A stretch of 64,000 bases of DNA, taken from contig RFZJ01000008.1 in the NCBI GenBank assembly GCA_009920765.1, positions 1 to 64,000 on the forward strand, read 5' to 3'. The position numbers were made by a program, and so were the translations under genes. The notes below the pieces were generated by a model. It ran no database searches. It was given only the letters and a program-made list of their open reading frames with translations, and was not told where the DNA came from. The first letter of the stretch is position 1, and the number at the start of each line of letters is the position of its first letter. Below, piece after piece: positions 39,141 through 47,794 of this stretch. The DNA comes from Planctomycetota bacterium. Its GTDB lineage: Bacteria > Planctomycetota > Planctomycetia > Gemmatales > Gemmataceae.

Positions 39141-41810
39141 ATGGTTTTAACATTAAGAACAAAGTACGCGATTTTCCCAATAAACTGGTCAATATTAATA
39201 ACATTTCTTTCAAGCGTTCATGGTTTTGGAGCAGAACTAACACTCGCCTCTTCCCAAAAAACTAATTATCAAATAGTAATCCCAAAAGAAAGTCCCTCCC
39301 CTTCCATCAAAGATGGGTTGTATCAAACTGCAAAATTAATGCAGACGGCTTTTCATGCGAATGGTTTCGATATCTCCATTGCCTTTGAAGGTACGCATGA
39401 AAGTACCAAGCCTGCGATTTATCTTGGAAACACAAATTATGCAAAGGAACAAAAAATTGACTTATCAAAATTAAATGGTTGGGGCTATCACCAAAAAGTA
39501 ATTGGCCCCAATTTAATCATTGCGGGGCGGGATGAGCAGGCGCCTTCAAAATCCATGGAACCCAGGCGCCCTTTCTGGGATCGGTTTGGTACGACAAAAG
39601 GAGCTGTAGATTTTTTGCAAAAATATGCTGGCACGCGATTTCTTTATCCCGATCTTGGCCCCTCCCAGGCAATTTCAGCCTCTACAAAAATTGATCTCTT
39701 AACATCTCCCGCAATTGAATATCTCAAAATCTCTTCGATCACTGTTCCAGCAGACCTCGACATTATAAAAACACCCTCAATTGAATTTAACACCGCCCAC
39801 CCAGCAAGGGGCAGTTTTTACGATATCGCGCACAACCGCTTTCCAATGGTTGACACACTTTTTGGTGGGCACACTTACGAAAGGGCGATACCAAGGGAAA
39901 AATATGGGGAAATTCATCCTGAGTATTTCGCACTGGTGAATGGCCACCGAACTGCAAATACCCCGGGAAATGCACAGTATTGCATTTCAAATCCAGATGT
40001 TCAAAAACTTATTTTCGAAGACATGATCAACTCCATTAAAATGGGTTTTAAAGCTGTTGATATCGGCCAACCTGATGGTTTTCGTGCATGCCAATGTGAA
40101 AATTGCGAAAAACTTTATAATACCGGCAAAGACTGGGGCGAAAAACTTTGGCTATTTCATCGATCGCTTGCTGAAAAAGTTCAGATGGAAATGCCTGGCA
40201 ACCGTGTAACCATCATGTCTTACATTCAAACTGAGAATCCACCAAAGTCTTTTAAATCATTCCCGAAAAATACCCGGATACTTTTAACCGGAACCAACGA
40301 AGAGGATATTGCGCCTTGGTTAGGCCATGATGTGCCAGCGGGGTTCTCTTCTTATATTTACAACTGGTGCCCCAACCTTGGAACGCGCTACACTCCGATG
40401 CGCACCCCACTTTTTGTGGAAACTCAAGTCCGCAGATTAGTTCGCAATCGAATTGCATCGGTTTACCGGGATGGCCCGGGTGATCTTTATGGCCTTGAAG
40501 GCCCTGTTTATTACACCATGGGAAGAATGTTCGATGATCCAGCTAATCTTAACGCAAGCCTACTCGTCAAGGAATTTTGCAGTGCCTCATTTGGAAAATC
40601 TTCGCCTGCAATGATTCAATTCTACGACCAGCTTTATCATGCGATTGAATTGTATTCGGATTATCTGGGAACCCGGTCGCCCGCATGGGTTTATCATAAC
40701 ATTTACGGCCAAAGGCGAAAACACCTGACAGATCCTTTTCAACTCATCGCATTCCTCTACACACCAACTCTCCTTGCTTCCTTGGAAACCCAACTTTCCA
40801 GCGCTGAAAAAACCGTAGATTCCGCAAAAGCAAAAACCAGACTCGCTGCAGTTCGCAAAGAATTTGATTACCTTAAAGCTTTTGCTCAGGTTGTTCATCT
40901 CAGCCATGCTTTCCAAATCCGCCCTGACTTTAATTCTCGTAACCGGCTGCTTGATTCAATCGATGAAAGAAACGCCCTCATCGACTCTTTCTTTACCAGG
41001 AACGGCAAAAACCCCATAAATTCAGGCGACTGGGCTTATGTCATGTTTCCTCCAGTTGGACACGATGCAAAACATCTTAAACTTGCCTACGATGGCTACC
41101 AGGAACCTTACGCTAATTCACCAATGAACTGGGACACCAAGGCAATGCGGAACGCTGCATTACCAGGCGCTAAAAAACTTTTGATTGCCAATACAAAAAC
41201 AACTTCTGCAATCACCATCGACTCTCAAGAATGGAACCTTCTCGAAAGCAACCCATTGAATCCCCTCTTTCATCAACAAGAATTAAAACAAAAATCCTCA
41301 TTCAAAATAATTGCAGATCCATTTAATCTTTATGTTTTGATTGAAAGCCAACTTCCACAAGCATTATTAAATGCCCCGATCGAAGAACTCGCTAAACGGG
41401 ACACCATCAACCTCTTATTCGAACCCAAAACCGGAAGCGAGCTAATCTACCGGTTTACAGTTAATCCAAACCAAAAGTCAAAACTGGATGCTGCAAAAGG
41501 GTTTGTAAAAGATCCTCTTGACCCACGGTTCGGCCGTTTTGACCCTGACTGGAATGGCAATTGGACTTATTTAACAAAACTTGATGTTAACAATTCAAGG
41601 TGGATAGGTTTTCTTTCAATCCCTTTCAAGACGCTGGGTATTGAAAACCCTGGCCAAACATCGCTATGGCGCGGAAATATTAGTAGATATCGAATTGAAA
41701 ACAAAGACCAATTGGAAAATTCCCAATGGTCCTTAAATTCCAACACCAAAATTCTTGATGACCCGAATGACTTTGGAGAATTTCATTTCAAAGAACCAAA
41801 AGAGAAATAA
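39141..41810 (+). CDS. DUF4838 glycoside-hydrolase-like protein with CBM9-like C-terminus
   Basis: 889 residues with a signal peptide. An N-terminal alpha-glucuronidase-like alpha/beta region (to ~190) contains GAVDFLQKYAGTRFLYPD. The DUF4838 barrel follows, with HPEYFALVNGHR, DIGQPDGFRACQCENCEKLY and EDIAPWLGHDVP. From about residue 690 there is a sandwich domain with FKIIADPFNLYVLIES and RGNISRYRIENKDQLENSQW, as in CBM9-type modules of planctomycete enzymes. It probably binds and perhaps cleaves uronic-acid-type glycans outside the cell. The catalytic residues of DUF4838 are not established. Confidence 0.87.
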   Translation: MVLTLRTKYAIFPINWSILITFLSSVHGFGAELTLASSQKTNYQIVIPKESPSPSIKDGLYQTAKLMQTAFHANGFDISIAFEGTHESTKPAIYLGNTNYAKEQKIDLSKLNGWGYHQKVIGPNLIIAGRDEQAPSKSMEPRRPFWDRFGTTKGAVDFLQKYAGTRFLYPDLGPSQAISASTKIDLLTSPAIEYLKISSITVPADLDIIKTPSIEFNTAHPARGSFYDIAHNRFPMVDTLFGGHTYERAIPREKYGEIHPEYFALVNGHRTANTPGNAQYCISNPDVQKLIFEDMINSIKMGFKAVDIGQPDGFRACQCENCEKLYNTGKDWGEKLWLFHRSLAEKVQMEMPGNRVTIMSYIQTENPPKSFKSFPKNTRILLTGTNEEDIAPWLGHDVPAGFSSYIYNWCPNLGTRYTPMRTPLFVETQVRRLVRNRIASVYRDGPGDLYGLEGPVYYTMGRMFDDPANLNASLLVKEFCSASFGKSSPAMIQFYDQLYHAIELYSDYLGTRSPAWVYHNIYGQRRKHLTDPFQLIAFLYTPTLLASLETQLSSAEKTVDSAKAKTRLAAVRKEFDYLKAFAQVVHLSHAFQIRPDFNSRNRLLDSIDERNALIDSFFTRNGKNPINSGDWAYVMFPPVGHDAKHLKLAYDGYQEPYANSPMNWDTKAMRNAALPGAKKLLIANTKTTSAITIDSQEWNLLESNPLNPLFHQQELKQKSSFKIIADPFNLYVLIESQLPQALLNAPIEELAKRDTINLLFEPKTGSELIYRFTVNPNQKSKLDAAKGFVKDPLDPRFGRFDPDWNGNWTYLTKLDVNNSRWIGFLSIPFKTLGIENPGQTSLWRGNISRYRIENKDQLENSQWSLNSNTKILDDPNDFGEFHFKEPKEK

Positions 41811-41905
41811 CATCAAAACGATTTTCCAAAAAAGGAATAATTGGTGCCCTTAAAAGTTTTAGTTATCGTTTAGCTTTGTTATTTTATTTTCCAAGGTTTT
41901 AATCT

Positions 41906-43249
41906 ATGAACAATACAGGCCTAAATTTTAATTTACAAAAAAATTCAATCACTGACTTTTGCCGTTTCGGGTGGCTGAGAAAAACCGAGTTTATAATTAA
42001 AGTGCTAATTTTAATTAGCTTTCTTACGGCAAAAAACCTGTATGCAGAAGATTGGCCAAGTTGGCGTGGCCCCACAGGACAAGGCATTTCCCAGGAAAAA
42101 AACCTCCCATTAAATTGGAACAAAAATGGCACCAACATTCTTTGGAAAGAGAAACTTCCGGGGCAAGAAGAAAAAAACCGTCAGGACCAGAATCAATCCA
42201 GCCCAATTATCATAAAAAACAAAATTTTCATTAGCGCCAGTTTTTGGCGTGAAGGCATTGAAGCCTCCAAGGAACATCCAGAACATCACGTCGCTTGCTT
42301 CGATCTATTTGACGGGAAAAAACTTTGGGACACCATTGTTAAGGCAGGGCCGTGGAAATTTAGTGACCTGCGTGGAGGTTATACCGCTCCAACCCCCACA
42401 TCCGATGGCCAACAAATTTATGTTGTGTTCGGATCTTCGGTAATCATCGCACTCGACCTTGAAGGAAAAATCCTCTGGCGAACAGAAATTATTCCGTTTG
42501 ATTTTGATGTTGCCATCGGATCCAGTCCAATTGTAACTGGAAACTCAGTGATACTGCAATGCGATGGTACACGAAAATCCTCTAGGATTATTGCTTTTGA
42601 CAAAAACTCTGGAAAGATACAATGGGAGAAAAAGCGCCCGCAAAACGATTTCAGCCACAGCACTCCCACTTTGGTTAAAATTGGAGTGAAAGAACAACTT
42701 CTTGTCGCTGCTTCAAACGCCTTACAGGGAATTGACCCGACGGATGGCACCATTCTTTGGTCATGCGCAGGAAAAGGTGACACGGCTTCACCTGTAATGA
42801 ATAAAAATATTGTTTACATGGATAGCGGGCGTGGCGGCTCAGGTATTGCGGTTGACCCGTCAGGCCAAGGCGATGTCTCTAAATCACATCTAAAATGGAA
42901 AATACCACAAATTCCGGAAGGGCTTTCATCCCCCATAATTTTTGGTGATTTTCTCTACCGAAGCCACAACCCAGGCATTTTATCTTGCCGTAATTTAAAT
43001 GATGGATCCGTAGTTTTTTCAGAGCGACTCCAAGATATTTCGACTCTGTCAACCCCGTTCGTAACAACTGAAGGTTATATTTATTTCGCCAGTGCTGGAA
43101 AAACATTTATTCTAAAAGCTGGGCCTAAGTTTGAATTAATATCAATCAATGATCTTGGAGATTTGTCTCCCTCGTCTCCCGCAGTTTCCCAAGGCCGTAT
43201 TGTGATCAAAGGAAAACAATACCTCTATTGTATCGGCTCAAAACCATAA
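41906..43249 (+). CDS. Secreted PQQ-like beta-propeller protein
   Basis: 447 residues. A long basic N-terminus is followed by a signal helix (FIIKVLILISFLTAKNLYA), then EDWPSWRGPTGQGISQEKNLP, the family opening, and blades with ACFDLFDGKKLWDT, IALDLEGKILWRTE, IAFDKNSGKIQWEK, QGIDPTDGTILWSC. Organised like the protein at 17.7 kb. Probably a periplasmic scaffold or binder rather than a quinoprotein enzyme. It ends nine bases before the next gene. Confidence 0.85.
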   Translation: MNNTGLNFNLQKNSITDFCRFGWLRKTEFIIKVLILISFLTAKNLYAEDWPSWRGPTGQGISQEKNLPLNWNKNGTNILWKEKLPGQEEKNRQDQNQSSPIIIKNKIFISASFWREGIEASKEHPEHHVACFDLFDGKKLWDTIVKAGPWKFSDLRGGYTAPTPTSDGQQIYVVFGSSVIIALDLEGKILWRTEIIPFDFDVAIGSSPIVTGNSVILQCDGTRKSSRIIAFDKNSGKIQWEKKRPQNDFSHSTPTLVKIGVKEQLLVAASNALQGIDPTDGTILWSCAGKGDTASPVMNKNIVYMDSGRGGSGIAVDPSGQGDVSKSHLKWKIPQIPEGLSSPIIFGDFLYRSHNPGILSCRNLNDGSVVFSERLQDISTLSTPFVTTEGYIYFASAGKTFILKAGPKFELISINDLGDLSPSSPAVSQGRIVIKGKQYLYCIGSKP

Positions 43250-43258
43250 GGATTCCCA

Positions 43259-44248
43259 ATGCGATTTATTCTCGGATGCATATTGATTGTTTTATGTTCC
43301 CCTTTATTTGCTGCCGAATGGGAAAAGGTAACAGACAACCTTGCAAAAAAAGAAAAAGCCGGTTTCGGCGGTTTGTGCGGAATTACCATCGACCATTCCA
43401 ATGGCCACATTTATGTCAATATTAGCGACAAGGGAATTTATCGTTCTAAAGACCAAGGTTCTTCTTTCTCCTTGTTTTCAAATGAAGTTAAAGGACGAAC
43501 AGAATGGCCTGGCTGTATGATGTTTGATCCAACAGGAAAAACTAAAAAGCTGATTACAGCTTTGGTTTATGGATCTTCTATTCTTTTGGGGGATGATGAA
43601 GGAAAGAAATGGAAATTATTAGACAAAAAATCTTCTCATATTGATTGGTGTGCAATCAACTGGATCGACCTTGATTCAACGTTTATTTTGGCATTCAAAC
43701 ATGAATCCAATGGTATGCTTCTGCTCTCAAACGATGGCGGTCAATCTTTCTCAGAACTAGGAAAAGGCTATTCCTCAGCTTGGGTATTCGACAATAAAAC
43801 AGCGGTGGCTGTACAAGCAAAAACAAAAGAACAATCTGATCCAAAAATGATGCGCACCACGGATTCAGGAAAAACTTGGACTCCGGCCGCTAATTTCACC
43901 ACTCCTGCACTTCCTCAATGGAAAGAAGGCAAACTGTATTGGATTGTTGATGGTGGCGTTATTATCACAACAGCCAATAAAGGTCAGACTTGGAACAAAT
44001 TATGCGAAACCAAGGAAGGAAAATTCGGACCAGTATTCGGCAAAAGCTCCAGTCACATGCTAGTTTTAGGAAAAAATGGCATCCTAGAATCTGTTGACGA
44101 AGGTAAAACCTGGAATACAGCCATCCAATTACCTGCAGAACTAAAAGGGTGGTCATCACTAACTTGGCTCGATTACGACCCAATCAATGACATAATTTAT
44201 GTAATGAAAATGGGATCTGAATTATTCCGAATGAAGCGTAAAAACTAA
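43259..44248 (+). CDS. Secreted BNR/sialidase-like beta-propeller protein
   Basis: 329 residues with signal peptide (residues 1-19). Repeated S/T-x-D-x-G-x-T/S-F/W motifs (SKDQGSSFSL, SNDGGQSFSE, TTDSGKTWTP, TANKGQTWNK, SVDEGKTWNT) mark Asp-box/BNR blades as in exo-sialidases and Ycf48-like proteins. The catalytic Tyr/Glu of sialidases cannot be located with confidence, so binding is as likely as hydrolysis. AAGGA lies six bases before the start. Confidence 0.82.
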   Translation: MRFILGCILIVLCSPLFAAEWEKVTDNLAKKEKAGFGGLCGITIDHSNGHIYVNISDKGIYRSKDQGSSFSLFSNEVKGRTEWPGCMMFDPTGKTKKLITALVYGSSILLGDDEGKKWKLLDKKSSHIDWCAINWIDLDSTFILAFKHESNGMLLLSNDGGQSFSELGKGYSSAWVFDNKTAVAVQAKTKEQSDPKMMRTTDSGKTWTPAANFTTPALPQWKEGKLYWIVDGGVIITTANKGQTWNKLCETKEGKFGPVFGKSSSHMLVLGKNGILESVDEGKTWNTAIQLPAELKGWSSLTWLDYDPINDIIYVMKMGSELFRMKRKN

Positions 44249-44277
44249 ATGGTTCAAAACAAAGCATTCCTTCACTT

Positions 44278-44694
44278 TTAAAAGCAAGTTAATGAATGCT
44301 TTATCAACTTCCTTAAAACAGAAATATCAACATCAGCAAGTTTGTTAAAATAAAGACATGCCTTAGAAGTTTTATATTTGCCTAATTTTATCAGTAGTTC
44401 CGCGAAACCACCAAAATCAGACTTGATATATAATACAAAAGCAACTTTTCTAGGGGAAAATCCGACTTTGAACCACTGTACCTCCTTGCCGTTTGATAAT
44501 TTATATGAACTATTTCCAAATCCAATAATACCAGTTCCCCACATCTTAGGTTTAGATTTGCAAACTTTTTGCATAAGGTCCAAAATAACAAAAGCATCAA
44601 TGCGCTTTTGATCATTTTTAATAGTATTTAAAAAATCCTCAACATTGGAATTAGTAAGCTTGGTTTTCATTTCATACATTGAAAAAACATCCAA
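44278..44694 (-). CDS. DUF1801 (YdhG-like) protein
   Basis: 138 residues, cytoplasmic. DVEDFLNTIKNDQKR-like start, then MWGTGIIGFGNSSYKLSNGK and VQWFKVGFSPRKVAFVLYI, as in DUF1801/YdhG proteins related to the iron chaperone frataxin-like fold; the exact biochemical role is unclear. ATG 44670 (MKTKLT) is an equally possible start. Its end is 29 bases from the convergent BNR gene. Confidence 0.82.
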   Translation of the reverse strand: MDVFSMYEMKTKLTNSNVEDFLNTIKNDQKRIDAFVILDLMQKVCKSKPKMWGTGIIGFGNSSYKLSNGKEVQWFKVGFSPRKVAFVLYIKSDFGGFAELLIKLGKYKTSKACLYFNKLADVDISVLRKLIKHSLTCF

Positions 44695-44763
44695 CTTAAA
44701 AACTCATTTTGGTTGCAACAATTACTTTTGATTCTAAAAATTCACGAAGATTTATTAAGACAC

Positions 44764-45153
44764 TTACTTCTTTTTAACTTCAAATTTAAAAGAATTTAAC
44801 CCGTTGGACAAAACTTCCGCTGTTAACTTACTTTCAGTGTTAAAGGAAGATTGGATTATATTTTCTGGTACTTCAACCGTGGCACCATCTATCACGACTT
44901 TTTTCGGGGCGTTGGAAATGATTTCAACCCTGCGCAAACCCGGAAGAGCCTTGCCATTGAATTCTCCTGCCTTTATGTCAAGCCTTTCCAACGCACCGGT
45001 TTCTATGGTTTTAAAGTAGATAAAACCGTTTTCCAGGGGAGCACCATTTAAATTGACAACACCAGATACTGAAACTGGTTGAGGTTCTGACTTCCCGCAT
45101 CCACTTAAAAAATGAACAACAAAAACAAATACACAGGAAATAAACAATCGCAT
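44764..45153 (-). CDS. Small lipoprotein with carboxypeptidase-regulatory-like fold, second DUF1559 partner
   Basis: About 129 residues. Leader ends in lipobox LSGC, then VSVSGVVNLNGAPLENGFIYFKT, matching the pattern of the lipoprotein at 32.9 kb (GEVKFNGEPLAYGDVLFTP). ATG 45153 has GAGG seven bases upstream; the frame is open to 45219 inside the DUF1559 gene. It begins 16 bases after the DUF1559 stop. Same module, second copy. Function unknown. Confidence 0.82.
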   Translation of the reverse strand: MRLFISCVFVFVVHFLSGCGKSEPQPVSVSGVVNLNGAPLENGFIYFKTIETGALERLDIKAGEFNGKALPGLRRVEIISNAPKKVVIDGATVEVPENIIQSSFNTESKLTAEVLSNGLNSFKFEVKKK

Positions 45154-45169
45154 CAAATGCCTCAAATTT

Positions 45170-46219
45170 TTAGTAATCAGAAAGTGGAATACCATCGTCA
45201 CGAGTAGCCAACTGTGCAAGAATTGCTAAGGATGTTTCGCTTTTTAAGAAGCGAACTGCCCCATCACAAAGCACAATATTAACACCGCCCGTATGTGTGG
45301 AATTAATTGGTATATTCGCACCAACGCAATTTGCAGTATATCCCCCAATTCCAACTCCGGTATTAGTAACATCGTTAGCCCAACCAGCAGCGGGCTTATT
45401 ATTAATTGTATATCGAATGGTAGTTAATCCTGGCTCCCGGTTGTCCCCACCACCATTATCAAAGTTGGGGGGTATACCTGGACTTTTGACACCCAAATAC
45501 CAACCCCACGGTTGGGTTGCACGCCAATCCTGTTGCTTGCCTGTATTATCAGTTATAAAATTCGATTGTTCGCTTAATGCAATCGTATTGGAAGTCCCAT
45601 CTGAAAAGTCATTAAGTTTCAGTTGGCCATTAGGTATCATAGCACCTCCAGCACTGATTCTTCCCCCACAAGGAAGGTCATTAAATCTGGCTTCTGTAAA
45701 GCCTGGAATCAGACCAGGAACAGCACCAGAAACACCAACATAATTTGAAAGAGAAGCATTGCCTGCACCTTGATTGGTAGCTTTAAAATGTGGCATGGGT
45801 GAAGAAGGGCAGAAAAAAGTTTTTATTTCAACATTGGAAGCCAAGGTATTGTTGTTTGCATTGAATGCCCCGGATTGCCCGGTAAATTGCCAGTTTTTAT
45901 ACAGATTATCCATCTCAATATAAGGAAGGATATAAACCATCCAACTACTCCCCCAGCGCTGACTACTTGGAGGGTCAATACCAAATGGCGCTTGATCATT
46001 TGCCCCGCCAGGAGGCAAGCGCCCCATTGCATTTTCATGAGTATGCAAGGCCAATCCAAGCTGTTTTAAATTATTGCTACATTGCATTCGCGCAGCAGCT
46101 TCCCTAACCTTCTGAACCGCAGGCAAAAGCAATCCGATCAAAATTGCAATAATCGCTATCACAACAAGCAACTCAATGAGAGTAAAACCTTTGCGTTTTT
46201 TAAGACTAAATGCATTCAT
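45170..46219 (-). CDS. DUF1559 prepilin-like protein (second)
   Basis: 349 residues. Prepilin leader [23 protein letters not shown]1559 body, and end signature [21 protein letters not shown] 46219 has GAGG six bases upstream and places the leader eleven residues in; the frame runs open to 46255. It is more like the family norm in length than the 31.9-kb copy. It likely shares the secretion machine, which is not in the window. Confidence 0.93.
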   Translation of the reverse strand: MNAFSLKKRKGFTLIELLVVIAIIAILIGLLLPAVQKVREAAARMQCSNNLKQLGLALHTHENAMGRLPPGGANDQAPFGIDPPSSQRWGSSWMVYILPYIEMDNLYKNWQFTGQSGAFNANNNTLASNVEIKTFFCPSSPMPHFKATNQGAGNASLSNYVGVSGAVPGLIPGFTEARFNDLPCGGRISAGGAMIPNGQLKLNDFSDGTSNTIALSEQSNFITDNTGKQQDWRATQPWGWYLGVKSPGIPPNFDNGGGDNREPGLTTIRYTINNKPAAGWANDVTNTGVGIGGYTANCVGANIPINSTHTGGVNIVLCDGAVRFLKSETSLAILAQLATRDDGIPLSDY

Positions 46220-46442
46220 AAATACCTCTGCAATCGACCGGGAAAGGTAAAGCAATTAAATACGAAAACTTTTTTAACAACTGAAACAAATAGTCAAACT
46301 AATTTCAACCATGGATTATGTCAATACGCTAAGTAACAAATTAATAAAGAATGAGAACGCAATGAGAATATTTTAATTATTACTCTTTAACTTTAGATAC
46401 CATCCTCAGGATTTTCTGGAAAAGAATCATGCTTATTTGTTT

Positions 46443-47792
46443 TCAACAGAAGTTCTCTTTCAATTCCAAATTGGCGATCGCAGAACCAAGGCTTTGCAAA
46501 AACCGCGCTGCAGGTGCCCCATCAATTACCCGGTGATCAAATGTAAGACTGAGTGCCAACTGTAATCGGGGAACCATAAGGCCATCATCCAGAAAAAAAG
46601 GCTCACTTTTAATTGCGCCCAGTCCTAGAATTGCAGCCTCGGGAAAATTAATCACGGGGGTAAAAAAATCAATCCCAAACGCCCCTAGATTGGTGATTGT
46701 AAAGACACCGCCCTGCATTTGGGCTGCAGTAATTTTTCCTGCACGGGCCTGCTGCACCAAGCTTTTCGATTGCACTGCTAATTCCCGAAGAGTTATTCCT
46801 GCCACATTTCGAATTACAGGCACCATTAACCCATCTTCAGTATCAACAGCCATGCCAATATGCAATTCATTATGAGCGGGCAAAACAATGGCATCTTCCT
46901 CCCACCTGCCAGCAACCATGCTATGTTCCTTAAGAACTTCTGCAACCAGTTTGGTGATTATATCTTGAAAACTTGGGATGGAATTAATGCCATTCATTGA
47001 TTTAAACTTGTTGCGAATGTTGACCAGATTCGTGGCATCTACCCTGGTGTTGATTGTGACGGGAACGGTTTGTTGCCTACTGATCAGCAAACGTTGAGCG
47101 ATCAGCCTGCGTCTTTTGGAAATAGGAATTCGTTGGCCCACCCCAGCGGGGGTAGTACCATGGGCCAAAGTGGCAGACGCGGCTTTTACATCGCATTCCC
47201 TGACCCGGCCACCAGCACCCGAGCCAATTAATAGCTTCCAATCAACTCCCAGGATAGAAGCAAGGCGTCTAGCTCTTGGGCTGGCAATGAAAGACCGTTG
47301 GTTATCACTTCCGGATAGGACTGGAATTACCGTTCCTGAACATTCCCCTGAAAGATTTGCTTTTGCATATTCAATATCTTCCTGAAGAATACGTCCTCGA
47401 GAACCTGTACCTTTAACCTGAGATAAATCAACTCCAACTTTTCTTGCCAACTGCCTCACTGATGGCGAAGCAACTGGCGGCCCTGAAGTATTTAAAACCG
47501 CAGGCTTTACTTGCTGGGAATGATTAGCAAATTCGGGGGGGGATTCGCCTGCCCCAACAAGATACCCAATGATGGTTCCGACTTTATGAATGCTTCCGGG
47601 TTTTGGCCCCGTAAGTGGTATTCGCAATATTCCCTCATCAACCGCCTCAATTTCCTGCGTAGCTTTTTCACCTTCCAATTCAAACAAAGGATCACCACGT
47701 TTTACGAAATCGCCATCGTTTTTTAACCAAGCAACAAATGTCCCCTCTTCCATCGACCAACCCAAGCGAGGTATGATAATTTCTTGAGCCAT
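46443..47792 (-). CDS. Dihydrolipoamide acyltransferase (E2) with two peripheral-subunit-binding domains
   Basis: 449 residues. Lipoyl domain at 1-80 (LEGEKATQEIEAVDEGILRI; the Lys of EKA is lipoylated). Two successive PSBDs follow: ASPSVRQLARKVGVDLSQV with KGTGSRGRILQEDI (~105-140), and ASPRARRLASILGVDWKLL with IGSGAGGRVRECDV (~165-200). The catalytic domain ends with LSLTFDHRVIDGAPAARFL (His-Asp active site). It passes acyl groups from E1 to CoA in a 2-oxoacid dehydrogenase complex. AAGGAG lies six bases before ATG 47792. Most E2s have a single PSBD. Confidence 0.9.
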   Translation of the reverse strand: MAQEIIIPRLGWSMEEGTFVAWLKNDGDFVKRGDPLFELEGEKATQEIEAVDEGILRIPLTGPKPGSIHKVGTIIGYLVGAGESPPEFANHSQQVKPAVLNTSGPPVASPSVRQLARKVGVDLSQVKGTGSRGRILQEDIEYAKANLSGECSGTVIPVLSGSDNQRSFIASPRARRLASILGVDWKLLIGSGAGGRVRECDVKAASATLAHGTTPAGVGQRIPISKRRRLIAQRLLISRQQTVPVTINTRVDATNLVNIRNKFKSMNGINSIPSFQDIITKLVAEVLKEHSMVAGRWEEDAIVLPAHNELHIGMAVDTEDGLMVPVIRNVAGITLRELAVQSKSLVQQARAGKITAAQMQGGVFTITNLGAFGIDFFTPVINFPEAAILGLGAIKSEPFFLDDGLMVPRLQLALSLTFDHRVIDGAPAARFLQSLGSAIANLELKENFC

Positions 47793-47794
47793 GA

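Noticed and set aside
44261..44302. Inverted repeat AAAGCATTC / GAATGCTTT between convergent genes
   Set aside because: The 24-base loop and the absence of a T-tract make it a poor terminator.
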